From: Pedobacter sp. JY14-1
GTDB lineage: Bacteria > Bacteroidota > Bacteroidia > Sphingobacteriales > Sphingobacteriaceae
Direction: 5' to 3'
Assembly (NCBI RefSeq): GCF_029269825.1
Contig: NZ_JARJHU010000003.1
Span: 596,475-660,474 of the forward strand
Length of the DNA: 64,000 bases
Positions 24,250 to 33,491 of the stretch are shown here, one piece after another; the first letter of the stretch is position 1; the number at the start of each line of letters is the position of its first letter. The position numbers were made by a program, and so were the translations under genes. Under the pieces are notes generated by a model. It saw only the letters and a program-made list of their open reading frames with translations. It did not search any database and had not been told where the DNA came from.

Positions 24250-27200
24250 ATGAATAAGTTATGGTTGCTAACCATATTGGTGCTTTTAAGGTTGTCTTTT
24301 TGCCCTGCTGAAATAAAGGCACAGACAGTCGTTGATAAGACCATTACGTTCGGAGTGCAGGCGACGACCTTAAAAAAAGCATTCCAGGAACTGGAAAAGC
24401 TGAGTGGCCTGTCCATTAATTACAGCAATACCAAATTAAACGATCAGCGTGTAGTTACTGTGCCGAAAGCTGAACTCACTGTCAAGCAGGTGCTTGGAAT
24501 GCTGCTCAACGGAACAACGTTTACCTTTAAAATGGGTAACGGCAGTAATGTACTGATCGTAGAAAAGCCGGTTGGGGGGAAGATCAGCGGAAGGATACTT
24601 GACGAAAATGACCAGCCACTGCCCAGCGCCATTGTAAGGATCACCAGTCTCGGCATTTCCAGGCAGACTGATCATGATGGCCGCTATACACTGGAGGCAG
24701 AACCCGGAACCTATACCGTGGAGATCTCTTTCATCTCTTATGAAAAGTTCAGGCGCGAAAATATACAGGTGCGGGCTGGATCTTCGGTTACTCTGAACGC
24801 CAAACTTGTTCCGGCAGACAATGCATTATCGGAAGTAGTTGTGACTGCTCTTGGTATCAAACGGGAAGAAAAATCCCTGGGCTACGCGGTAACAAAAATA
24901 GACAGCACACAGCTGACCGGTGCAATTTCCAGCAACTGGACTGATGCCCTGTCGGGTAAAGTGGCAGGGTTGAACCTGGTCCGTAATGGAGGTCCTGCGG
25001 GATCAAATAAAATCATTTTGCGCGGAGAAAATAACCTTACCGGCGATAATGAGGCTTTGATCGTTATTGACGGTGTTGTGGCGTCAAGCAGTTCAAAACG
25101 TACTGCTGCTACTGGTGGTGGTGTCTATGGTACTTCGGGTGATATTATGCCAGCCGACTTTGGCAGCGGGTTGAACGATCTGAACCCTGACGACATTGAA
25201 GAGGTGACCGTGTTGAAAGGCCCCGCTGCTTCGGCGCTGTATGGACAAAGAGGTGCTAACGGCGCCATTATCATTACGACTAAATCGGCAAAGAAAGGCA
25301 GAAAGGGCCTGGGCATTACCTTTACCTCCAACAGCACCTGGGAAGATGTGAACCGTGGTCCGGACAGGCAACAGGAGTTTGGGGCTGGTGTTTATGGTAA
25401 CTCTTATTTCTCATACGGAGCCACTGTAGACGGACCAAGTACTAATGCCACCAGTTCCACCTGGGGGCCGCCATTGAATACAGGAAGTATGTTTTACCAG
25501 TTTGACCCGGTAACCAAAGCAAGAGGTGTAAACCGGACTCCATGGGTGTCTTATGAGGATCCTATTGATGCATTTTTCGTTACCGGCTTTGAATCGAGCA
25601 ATTCAGTAAGCCTTGACGGTACGCTGCACAATGTCGGACTGCGGTTGTCCGCCAGTCATAGTGAGAACGAATGGATCGTACCCAATACGGGGCTGGAAAG
25701 AACAAGCGTTTCGCTGAATGCCAATACCAACCTCACGAAAAGGCTCAACATTAACCTAAAGGCGATGTACAGCAACAGATATAGTGATAACCTGCCTGCT
25801 ACCGGCTATGGTAACCAGTCATTGATGTACTGGTTCATGTTCGCGCAGCCAAACGTGAACGTTGACTGGTACAGAGATTATTGGGCACCGGGCAAGGAGT
25901 ATCAGCAATTGATTAATATTACCACTACCAATCCGGAAAGTCCCTATGCCATTTCTGAACAATATATCAATGCGCAAAGACGCAACGGGGCACTGGGTAA
26001 TATTCAGGCTAATTATAAATTTACAGATGAGCTGAGCCTGATGGCCAGGGCGTCGGTGGATTACAATAAGGATATCCGTGAAACCCGGCGTCCATGGGAT
26101 GCCGCCGGGAATAAATTTGCCCAAGGCTCTTATCGGGTTGCAAATATCCGCTCTTATGAGATCAATGTAGATTTCCTGCTAAAATACAATAAGCGTTTTA
26201 ACAAAGACCTGCAGCTGACCGCATCTTTGGGAGGCAGCCAGATGCGCAACGTCTATGACAAAATAGAAAGACGTGCGGACGGCCTGGTAATACCAAACTG
26301 GTATAGTCTGCTGAACAACCAGAACCCATTGGTATATGTTCCGGATACGGCACGCTATAGAATCAACAGCTTTTATGCGGCTACATCGTTCAGCTATAAG
26401 AACTACTTATTCCTTGATCTTACCGGTCGTCAGGACTGGAACAGTACTCTGGCAACCATTACCAGGACAGATAATGTGGGCTTTTTCTATCCTTCAGCAA
26501 GTATTGCCTTCATCGCTTCGGATTACTGGAAGTTGCCTAAGCTGATTGACTTTGCAAAGGTAAGAGCTTCTGTTGCACAGGTAGGTAGCGGCAGTACCAT
26601 TCCGTATCGTACGGCCTATAATTATGTATATGCCTCGGACGGAATTTACCCAGACAGTGCGATGAACAATCCCAGGACATTGCCAAACCCTAACCTGAAA
26701 CCGCTGATAACCACTACAGTAGAACTTGGTCTCGAGTTGAAAACACTTAGGAACCGCTTAAACTTCGACCTTGCTGTATATTCCGGAAATACAAAAAATC
26801 AGATCCTGAACCGGATTGTAGATAAGGCTACCGGCTACAATGTGCAAGTTGTGAATATAGGCCGTGTAGATAATAAAGGCATTGAGCTAGCGATTAATGG
26901 CACGCCTGTAAAAACGAAAAACTTCAGCTGGACGGCATTTGGAACATTCACTGCAAACAGGAACAAGATCCGGGAACTGGCTGATAGTTCTGTAGTGCTC
27001 CGCACCGGCGCTCTGGGTGGTGGCCAGGTCGTGGCTAACGCAGGCGGTAGTATGGGTGATCTGTATGGAAGGGGCTATCTACGCTCGCCAGACGGACAGA
27101 TTGTATTTAATCCAGTTACCGGCGTGGCTCTGGAAAATCCTGACTTGCTTTATCTCGGCAATACCTTACCCAAGTTTAAGTTCAGTTTTGGCACCGGCCT

Positions 27201-27705
27201 TACCTATAAGCGGATCAGCATGAACGTCTTATTTGATGCGCAGCTTGGTGCCGTAGGACATTCACTTACCTTTTCCAGGATGGCTTCACTGGGTAAAAGC
27301 ACAGTTACATTGCCAGGGAGGTATAATGGTGTGATCGGGGACGGTGTAATCAAGAACGCCGATGGTACCTACCGGAAAAATGATGTAATCGCTTCTGATA
27401 TTGCAGCATACTATGAATCGATTTATGGCAGTGGCCAGGCAGAGGGCAGTATCTTCCGTACAGATTTCCTTAAGTTCAGGGAGGCAAGTATCGCCTATTC
27501 TTTCAGCAAGAGACTATTACAGGGTCTTGGTATAAACAGTGCAACCCTGAGCGTTTACGGCCGTAACCTGTTTATCTGGTCTCCGTGGCCGGCATTCGAT
27601 CCGGAGTTTGGGACTCTGGCGGGCTCAGATATCGTGCAGGGATTTGAAACCGGACAATTGCCGTCTACCCGAACTATCGGTCTGCGTTTTGTTATGGGCA
27701 TTTAA
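24250..27705 (+). CDS. SusC/RagA-type TonB-dependent outer-membrane transporter with STN domain
   Basis: The 1151-residue protein has a signal peptide (residues about 1-25), an STN signalling domain (about 30-100: ITFGVQATTLKKAFQELEKL), a carboxypeptidase-regulatory-like domain (about 112-190: ISGRILDENDQPLPSAIVR), a TonB-box region (LSEVVVTALGIKREEKSLGY), a plug with the SusC signature (VTVLKGPAASALYGQRGANG) and a 22-stranded barrel ending in an aromatic-rich C-terminus (TRTIGLRFVMGI). The STN domain fits the FecI/FecR pair upstream. It imports a ligand bound by the SusD partner, energised by TonB. Confidence 0.96.
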   Translation: MNKLWLLTILVLLRLSFCPAEIKAQTVVDKTITFGVQATTLKKAFQELEKLSGLSINYSNTKLNDQRVVTVPKAELTVKQVLGMLLNGTTFTFKMGNGSNVLIVEKPVGGKISGRILDENDQPLPSAIVRITSLGISRQTDHDGRYTLEAEPGTYTVEISFISYEKFRRENIQVRAGSSVTLNAKLVPADNALSEVVVTALGIKREEKSLGYAVTKIDSTQLTGAISSNWTDALSGKVAGLNLVRNGGPAGSNKIILRGENNLTGDNEALIVIDGVVASSSSKRTAATGGGVYGTSGDIMPADFGSGLNDLNPDDIEEVTVLKGPAASALYGQRGANGAIIITTKSAKKGRKGLGITFTSNSTWEDVNRGPDRQQEFGAGVYGNSYFSYGATVDGPSTNATSSTWGPPLNTGSMFYQFDPVTKARGVNRTPWVSYEDPIDAFFVTGFESSNSVSLDGTLHNVGLRLSASHSENEWIVPNTGLERTSVSLNANTNLTKRLNINLKAMYSNRYSDNLPATGYGNQSLMYWFMFAQPNVNVDWYRDYWAPGKEYQQLINITTTNPESPYAISEQYINAQRRNGALGNIQANYKFTDELSLMARASVDYNKDIRETRRPWDAAGNKFAQGSYRVANIRSYEINVDFLLKYNKRFNKDLQLTASLGGSQMRNVYDKIERRADGLVIPNWYSLLNNQNPLVYVPDTARYRINSFYAATSFSYKNYLFLDLTGRQDWNSTLATITRTDNVGFFYPSASIAFIASDYWKLPKLIDFAKVRASVAQVGSGSTIPYRTAYNYVYASDGIYPDSAMNNPRTLPNPNLKPLITTTVELGLELKTLRNRLNFDLAVYSGNTKNQILNRIVDKATGYNVQVVNIGRVDNKGIELAINGTPVKTKNFSWTAFGTFTANRNKIRELADSSVVLRTGALGGGQVVANAGGSMGDLYGRGYLRSPDGQIVFNPVTGVALENPDLLYLGNTLPKFKFSFGTGLTYKRISMNVLFDAQLGAVGHSLTFSRMASLGKSTVTLPGRYNGVIGDGVIKNADGTYRKNDVIASDIAAYYESIYGSGQAEGSIFRTDFLKFREASIAYSFSKRLLQGLGINSATLSVYGRNLFIWSPWPAFDPEFGTLAGSDIVQGFETGQLPSTRTIGLRFVMGI

Positions 27706-27716
27706 TTACAAGAATT

Positions 27717-29282
27717 ATGAAGAAGATTAGAAATACAGTTGCATATACATTCCTTGCGATAGCGGGGCTGCTGACGGCTTCCTGCACCAAGGACTTTACC
27801 GAAATTAATACCGATCCTATCGGCAAGAGCAGCACAAATGCTAACCAGTTGCTGGCGCCTGCACTTGTGAACGTGCTAAGCACCAATTTGTACCGTAACT
27901 GGAACTTTAACAATCAGCTGATGCAGGTAACTGTAGAGATCAATGATTCAGAGGGTAGGGTGTTCCGTTATGACGTAAGAAGGACCTGGGCCGACTATAC
28001 CTGGAATAACTGGTATCAGAACCTTACTGACCTAAAGGACATGTACAGCATTGCCAGCCAGCCAGAACACCTGAATAAATCTTATCAGGCGATATCGCTG
28101 ATTACGCAAACCTGGGTATATTCCCTGCTAACCGACACTTATGGCGATGTTCCCTACAGTCAGGCTAATATGGGCAAGGATGGCATTACACAGCCTGCTT
28201 TTGACCAGCAGAAGGATATCTATGCCGACATGTTCGGTAAACTTGAACAGGCGAATGACCTGCTGAAGGAAGGTACGGCCATTGTCGCAACTAGCGACCC
28301 GGTCTATAAGGGCGATCTTGATAAATGGAGAAGGTTCTGCAACTCGCTTTATCTGCGGTTGCTACTTCGTGCCTCAGGTAAATCAGAAGTAGCTTCGACT
28401 ATAATTGCAAAAATCAAGGAGATTGTAGACACTAATCCCGGCGAGTATCCGATCATGGAAGACAATAGCCACACTGCAAGAATCCTTTGGAATGGCACAA
28501 ATAGCAGCACTGCAGTATATTCCTCTCCTTTTATGGTGAATATCCGTGCGGTAGATTTCAGAAGCATGCCGATCTGTGACTTCTTTTTAGGTAAGCTGGT
28601 CGCCTGGGACGATCCGAGGGTAGACCCGGCCCTGGGTATTAATAGTGTACCTCGTCTTGGCATAGATAAAGGCGCTGATGGCTATGTAGGCATTCCAAGT
28701 GGCTCAGCGCCCGGAGCCGGTCTGACGATGCAGGCGCATTTCAATTCAGACACCGAGAATAAGACTACCTTACAGACCGATCCGAATACTGGTATTATTA
28801 TGAATTGCGCCGAGGTGAGCTTTATCCTGGCAGAAGCAGCCGCCAAAGGCTGGATATCGGGCGCTGCAGAAAACTACTATTATAAGGGTATGGCTTATGC
28901 GATCAATTATTGGATGCCGACTTATATTACAAGTCCGGCAGACACGAAGTTCATCACTTATGTAACTGATGCCAATATCAAGTGGGATCCGAGCCTTCCG
29001 CTGGACGCAACAGGTGCAGGTAGCAAAAGCAAAATGGAATTGATCCATATACAAAAGTACTATGCCATGTTCCTCGTCGATTTTCAGCAATGGTTTGAAT
29101 ACAGACGTACCGGCCATCCGATCTTGCCGAAGGGTACCGGCCTGGCTAATGGTGGCAGGATGCCGGCAAGGCTGAACTATCCGCTGGTTACCCAGTCGAC
29201 CAACCCGACCAGTTATAAAAATGCGGTTGCCGTACAGGGACCTGACGATATCAATACCCTGGTATGGTGGCAAAAACCCTAG
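27717..29282 (+). CDS. SusD/RagB-type surface lipoprotein
   Basis: The 521-residue protein has a lipoprotein signal (FLAIAGLLTASC; Cys at about 22) followed by TKDFTEINTDPIGKSST, which matches the SusD-like 2 subgroup. QTWVYSLLTDTYGDVPYSQA is the typical TPR-like core motif and AEVSFILAEAAAKGW a later one. It caps the SusC barrel and binds the substrate at the cell surface. It starts 11 nt after susC. Confidence 0.94.
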   Translation: MKKIRNTVAYTFLAIAGLLTASCTKDFTEINTDPIGKSSTNANQLLAPALVNVLSTNLYRNWNFNNQLMQVTVEINDSEGRVFRYDVRRTWADYTWNNWYQNLTDLKDMYSIASQPEHLNKSYQAISLITQTWVYSLLTDTYGDVPYSQANMGKDGITQPAFDQQKDIYADMFGKLEQANDLLKEGTAIVATSDPVYKGDLDKWRRFCNSLYLRLLLRASGKSEVASTIIAKIKEIVDTNPGEYPIMEDNSHTARILWNGTNSSTAVYSSPFMVNIRAVDFRSMPICDFFLGKLVAWDDPRVDPALGINSVPRLGIDKGADGYVGIPSGSAPGAGLTMQAHFNSDTENKTTLQTDPNTGIIMNCAEVSFILAEAAAKGWISGAAENYYYKGMAYAINYWMPTYITSPADTKFITYVTDANIKWDPSLPLDATGAGSKSKMELIHIQKYYAMFLVDFQQWFEYRRTGHPILPKGTGLANGGRMPARLNYPLVTQSTNPTSYKNAVAVQGPDDINTLVWWQKP

Positions 29283-29305
29283 TGTTTATTTAACGATAAA
29301 ATTCC

Positions 29306-30841
29306 ATGAAGAGGATAATAAAGAAAAAAATGTTGATCGCCGGGGCGTGTTTGGCTATTCTGGCAGGGTGTAAGCGTGATAGTGATTATGTAAAGAGCAC
29401 ACCAAGCACTTATATTTCCAACCTGGACCTAAGAAAGCTTTACAGAGGCTCCGAACTTGTGCTGACCAAGGATGTAATGCGCGGAGCGACCGTGGTGACA
29501 GGTCAGGTTACTTCTGACCATTCTGGAAATAACCTGCCTGCCGGCCTGTTGTTTCTACAGAACACTAGGCAAACCGGTAGCGGGATCGATTCGTTACGGG
29601 GGATGGCGATCAATATTGGTGCCGCTGCGGCGAATTATATACCGGGTGATTCTGTGAATGTAGTCATTGAAGGCGGAGTATTGAAACGGGTAAACGGCAT
29701 TTTGCAGATTACTGGAGTAGCAGCTTCTGGCGTACAGAAGGTAGGTTCAAACGTTAAGCTAAAAGTTATACCTATTTCTGCGCTAAGTATGCTGGCTAAG
29801 CCTGAGAACTTTGAGGGGTGTCTGGGAGTAGTTTACAACTGCAATTTTGAACCCAATATCGGGGTTGAAACTCTGGAAGGCGTTAAGAGGCTCAATGAAG
29901 GCTCCGGCGACATGCAGATGAATGTAAATTCAACTGCAAATTTCAGGGCTGAACTGTTGCCATGGTCGGCTAATGTGCAGGGAATTGTACTTCCTTCGGC
30001 TACTACTGGAGTGCCGCAGATCTGGCCGCGTAGGAAAGCGGATTTCATAGCGACCAGCATCATTGTTGATCCAAATGTGCCGCTTGGGCCCAATCCGGCG
30101 ATCATCGCAGGTTATTTTGCAAATCCTTCAGGCACAGATGCAAATTATGAGTATATACAGTTTATGGCAACCCAGGACCTGGATTTCAGGCAGAAGCCCT
30201 TTACGGTATACACTACAAATAACGCGGGAGCATCTACGCCAACAGGATATCCTGTTAATGGATGGAATACCGGTGGCCTCCGTACCTATAAGTTTAGTAT
30301 CACCAAGGGAACTGTGGCAAAAGGTAATTTCTTCTATGTTGGTGGTTATAAGCAGATTGCCGGCATAACCTCCACAGACATCAGCCAGGCCAACTGGGTA
30401 GTAAGCAAGCTCTATAATGACAACGAAGGAGATGATGGTACTGGAGATAAAACTGCCAATCTGCTTGCCAACAGTGGTAATGCTGCCGGTGTTGCCATTT
30501 TCGCAACAAATTCGGTAAGTATGACTACCGAGCCGTCTGATGTGGTGTTTTTTGCGGGGAATGGGAACATCTACAGCAATGGTATGGGCTATTCAATTAC
30601 TACTAACGATCTTTACAGTACCTTGAATGGTACTACGCCGCAGCCGTTCTACAAGCAAGGAACCAATACTATAGGCTTTGCGGCGCCAGTGGACAGTGAG
30701 TTTAGCTATCTTGGGGGTGTATATGATGCTGCAGCCAAAAAATGGACAGTCAAGCGTGTACATAAAACCATCCCGGTAGCCAAAGCCGCACCTTTATCGG
30801 TAATTGAAAAAATGCCAGGGGTCACGAAGGTTGAAAATTAG
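29306..30841 (+). CDS. DUF5689-domain lipoprotein
   Basis: The 511-residue protein has a lipoprotein signal (MLIAGACLAILAGCKRDSD). The first half matches the DUF5689 pattern of OB-like beta domains (ISNLDLRKLYRGSELVL, VVTGQVTSDHSGNNLPAG, GDSVNVVIEGGVLKRVNGIL); the second half is a beta-rich, Gly/Thr/Asn-rich region without a motif I recognise. DUF5689 proteins often sit in SusCD loci with phosphatases or nucleases, so it may bind ligand or hold the phosphoesterase. That role is inference. Confidence 0.8.
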   Translation: MKRIIKKKMLIAGACLAILAGCKRDSDYVKSTPSTYISNLDLRKLYRGSELVLTKDVMRGATVVTGQVTSDHSGNNLPAGLLFLQNTRQTGSGIDSLRGMAINIGAAAANYIPGDSVNVVIEGGVLKRVNGILQITGVAASGVQKVGSNVKLKVIPISALSMLAKPENFEGCLGVVYNCNFEPNIGVETLEGVKRLNEGSGDMQMNVNSTANFRAELLPWSANVQGIVLPSATTGVPQIWPRRKADFIATSIIVDPNVPLGPNPAIIAGYFANPSGTDANYEYIQFMATQDLDFRQKPFTVYTTNNAGASTPTGYPVNGWNTGGLRTYKFSITKGTVAKGNFFYVGGYKQIAGITSTDISQANWVVSKLYNDNEGDDGTGDKTANLLANSGNAAGVAIFATNSVSMTTEPSDVVFFAGNGNIYSNGMGYSITTNDLYSTLNGTTPQPFYKQGTNTIGFAAPVDSEFSYLGGVYDAAAKKWTVKRVHKTIPVAKAAPLSVIEKMPGVTKVEN

Positions 30842-30872
30842 TCATCAGAGGTTAACTTAAAGTACAGAATCA

Positions 30873-32285
30873 ATGAACAGAAAATCATTCTTACAGAGCA
30901 TAGGCTTTATTGCCGGAAGCGCGTTTATCAGCCTGAAGTCGGATGCTTATTCAACACTCAGGCGCGGGCAGGAAATCAGTGGCAGAGTGACTGATGAAAC
31001 AGGTGGTGTAGCCAATGTAGTCATATCTGATGGCTATTCAGTGGTATCCACTGATACTAAAGGCAGATATAAGATCAGTCCAGATGAAAAAGCAAACCAT
31101 CTTTTTATGAGTACCCCTTCAGGTTATGAATTTAAGACTAATGCTCATATCGCCAGGCAATACGAGCTTCTGGGTGTACGCAACCAATATGACTTTAAAC
31201 TGAACCGGTTGAAGAAAGATGACAACAAACATCATTTTATCATATGGGCTGATCCGCAGGTAAGGACAAAGGATGATGTGCGTCAGATGATGGAAACCTC
31301 TGTCCCGGATACAATTGAACAGATTAGGGCATTAGGACCAGGGGCGCTGGTGCACGGGATCACTGTAGGTGATATCGCCTGGGATTATCTGGAATTCTTT
31401 GAAGATTACAACAAGGCGGTTTCCCAGATGGGCATTCCTTTTTTCCAGGCTCTGGGTAATCACGACATGGATTATCGTCAGGGTGGCGATGAAACTTCCG
31501 ACAAGACCTTTAAGGAGGTTTTCGGCCCAACTTATTATTCCTTTAACCGGGGAAAGGTACATTATGTGATACTGGATGATGTACGCTACCTCGGGACCGA
31601 ACGCGACTATGATGGTTACATCACCGAGGCACAGCTGACCTGGCTGGAGAAGGACCTGAAATTTGTACCTAAGGAAAACCTGGTGATTGTCAACCTGCAT
31701 ATTCCGGTACACAACTCTGTAAAGAACAATGCGGAATTGTATAAAGTTCTGCAAGGATTCAAAAATGTCCATATCATGTCCGGACATACCCATTTTAATG
31801 TCAACAAGATTACTGATGGGATATACGAACATAACCATGGTGCAGTATGTGGTGCCTGGTGGGCGGGAAATATCTGTTCTGATGGCACGCCGAGAGGATA
31901 TGGTGTTTATCATGTAGACGGTACGAGACTGGAGTGGTTCTATAAACCTACTGGTTTACCTAAGGAACATCAGATATCCCTTTATCTTGACAACCTGACC
32001 AATCAGAAACGTCTGCTGGCAAATATCTGGAACTGGGATCCAGAATGGAAGATAGAATATAGCGTAGACGGTAAGGCAATGGGCACTTTGGAGCAGCAGA
32101 CTGGCAGCGATCCGGAGGCCATCCGTCTGAACGGTTTGGGTAAACCTGCAAAGGGCCGTGCCTTTACCAAACCAACTCAGACGGACCATCTCTTCATGGC
32201 ACACCTGGCGCCGGACGTAAAAGTAATCAAGGTTACCGCTACTGACCGGTTCGGAAATAGATTCAGCAAACAGATCAGTTCCTAA
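30873..32285 (+). CDS. Exported calcineurin-like metallophosphoesterase (MetallophosN-Metallophos-MetallophosC)
   Basis: The 470-residue protein starts with a Tat-like signal (MNRKSFLQSIGFIAGSAF; RK rather than RR). An N-terminal beta domain follows (EISGRVTDETGGVANVVISD), then the catalytic core: FIIWADPQVR, VGDIAWD, ALGNHDMD, VNLHIPVHN and MSGHTHFN give the dimetal ligands. A C-terminal beta domain (NIWNWDPEWKIEYSVDGK) is typical of the family. It should hydrolyse phosphomono- or diesters in the periplasm or at the surface. It is the last gene of the locus and suggests a phosphorylated substrate. Confidence 0.9.
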   Translation: MNRKSFLQSIGFIAGSAFISLKSDAYSTLRRGQEISGRVTDETGGVANVVISDGYSVVSTDTKGRYKISPDEKANHLFMSTPSGYEFKTNAHIARQYELLGVRNQYDFKLNRLKKDDNKHHFIIWADPQVRTKDDVRQMMETSVPDTIEQIRALGPGALVHGITVGDIAWDYLEFFEDYNKAVSQMGIPFFQALGNHDMDYRQGGDETSDKTFKEVFGPTYYSFNRGKVHYVILDDVRYLGTERDYDGYITEAQLTWLEKDLKFVPKENLVIVNLHIPVHNSVKNNAELYKVLQGFKNVHIMSGHTHFNVNKITDGIYEHNHGAVCGAWWAGNICSDGTPRGYGVYHVDGTRLEWFYKPTGLPKEHQISLYLDNLTNQKRLLANIWNWDPEWKIEYSVDGKAMGTLEQQTGSDPEAIRLNGLGKPAKGRAFTKPTQTDHLFMAHLAPDVKVIKVTATDRFGNRFSKQISS

Positions 32286-32320
32286 AGGCTGGCGGATAAA
32301 TCAGGTATCGTACAATTCTC

Positions 32321-32360
32321 AAGGCTGTCCGGAAGTATTTATACTCCCGGACAGCCTTTT
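32321..32360 (+). terminator. Terminator of the SusCD locus
   Basis: AAGGCTGTCCGG (32321-32332) pairs with 32347-32358, giving a 12-bp stem, and the loop itself can pair AGTAT with ATACT. TTTT ends at 32360. It closes the 22469-32285 locus. Confidence 0.85.
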
Positions 32361-32443
32361 GCGCTATTTATACTTCAAAGTTTCTCCTTGAAGCATTTCG
32401 GGCATCGGATATAGTATTAACATGAAATGATAAAAAGAATTCC

Positions 32444-32451
32444 TATTTTTA
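32444..32451 (+). promoter_or_regulatory. Predicted -7 element TATTTTTA of accA
   Basis: A 7-of-8 match ending 9 nt before the ATG at 32461. It is followed by CAGCCCGCT, resembling the initially transcribed CCC seen at rpsL and rplC but without a pairing GGG. Confidence 0.4.
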
Positions 32452-32460
32452 CAGCCCGCT

Positions 32461-33426
32461 ATGGAACAGATAAAAACGTCATTTGATTTTGAAAAACCTT
32501 TGGCAGAGCTGGTACAGCAAATTGAGAAGGTGAAACAAATCGCCGATAAAACAAAAGTAGATATGTCTGCGACAATTAAAGAGCTGGAGGGCAAACTCGA
32601 GGAGACCCGGCAGGATATGTATACCGACCTAACCGGTTGGCAGAAGGTTCAGATGTCCAGGCATCCTGAAAGGCCACAGACCCTTGACTATATCAGTCTG
32701 ATCTGTGATGACTTTGTAGAACTGCACGGTGACCGTACCGTAGGGGACGACAAGGCAATTGTCGGTGGTTTTGCGACGATTGAAGGGCAGACGGTTATGA
32801 TCATTGGTCATCAGAAAGGTAAGAATACCAAGGAGCGACAATATCGCAACTTTGGTATGGCCAATCCTGAAGGTTATCGTAAAGCATTGCGCCTGATGCG
32901 TCTGGCAGAAAAGTTCAATAAGCCCGTTATTTCTTTTATAGATACAATGGGTGCTTATCCGGGCCTTGAAGCCGAAGAGCGCGGACAAGGCGAGGCGATT
33001 GCGCGTAACCTGCTGGAGATGTCGGTACTTAAGGTCCCGGTACTTTGTTTCATAGTAGGTGAGGGAGCGTCGGGAGGTGCACTCGGCATTGGTATTGGTG
33101 ATAAGGTATATATGCTGGAGCATACGTGGTATTCAGTGATTTCTCCCGAATCTTGCTCATCCATTCTTTGGAGAAGCTGGGATTATAAGGAGAAGGCGGC
33201 GGAATGTCTGAAACTGACGTCGGAAGATATGTTCAGTAATAAACTCATTGACGGTGTCATTAAAGAGCCGCTAGGAGGGGCGCATCAGAACCCCCTGGAA
33301 ATGGCCGCTACTGTTAAGAAACAGATATTGAAAGACCTGAAGGAACTTAAGAAGGAAAAAACGGATAAGATGATTGCGAACCGCATTGATAAATTCTGTG
33401 CAATGGGTGTGGTTGTCGAAGAATAA
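32461..33426 (+). CDS. accA: Acetyl-CoA carboxylase carboxyltransferase subunit alpha
   Basis: The 321-residue subunit transfers the carboxyl group from biotin to acetyl-CoA, the first step of fatty acid synthesis, in complex with AccD. The N-terminal helix ([19 protein letters not shown]), then [50 protein letters not shown] and [15 protein letters not shown] are canonical. It is monocistronic, ending at a shared bidirectional terminator. Confidence 0.98.
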   Translation: MEQIKTSFDFEKPLAELVQQIEKVKQIADKTKVDMSATIKELEGKLEETRQDMYTDLTGWQKVQMSRHPERPQTLDYISLICDDFVELHGDRTVGDDKAIVGGFATIEGQTVMIIGHQKGKNTKERQYRNFGMANPEGYRKALRLMRLAEKFNKPVISFIDTMGAYPGLEAEERGQGEAIARNLLEMSVLKVPVLCFIVGEGASGGALGIGIGDKVYMLEHTWYSVISPESCSSILWRSWDYKEKAAECLKLTSEDMFSNKLIDGVIKEPLGGAHQNPLEMAATVKKQILKDLKELKKEKTDKMIANRIDKFCAMGVVVEE

Positions 33427-33457
33427 TACGCATGGCCTTTAAAGCCTTTGTTTAAAT

Positions 33458-33489
33458 AAAAAAGCCCGGATGCACATCCGGGCTTTTTT
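33458..33489. terminator. Bidirectional terminator between accA and the DUF2723 gene
   Basis: AAAGCCCGGATG, CA, CATCCGGGCTTT is a 12-bp perfect stem (33461-33486) flanked by A6 on the left and T6 on the right, so it can end transcripts from both sides. Confidence 0.9.
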
Positions 33490-33491
33490 AT

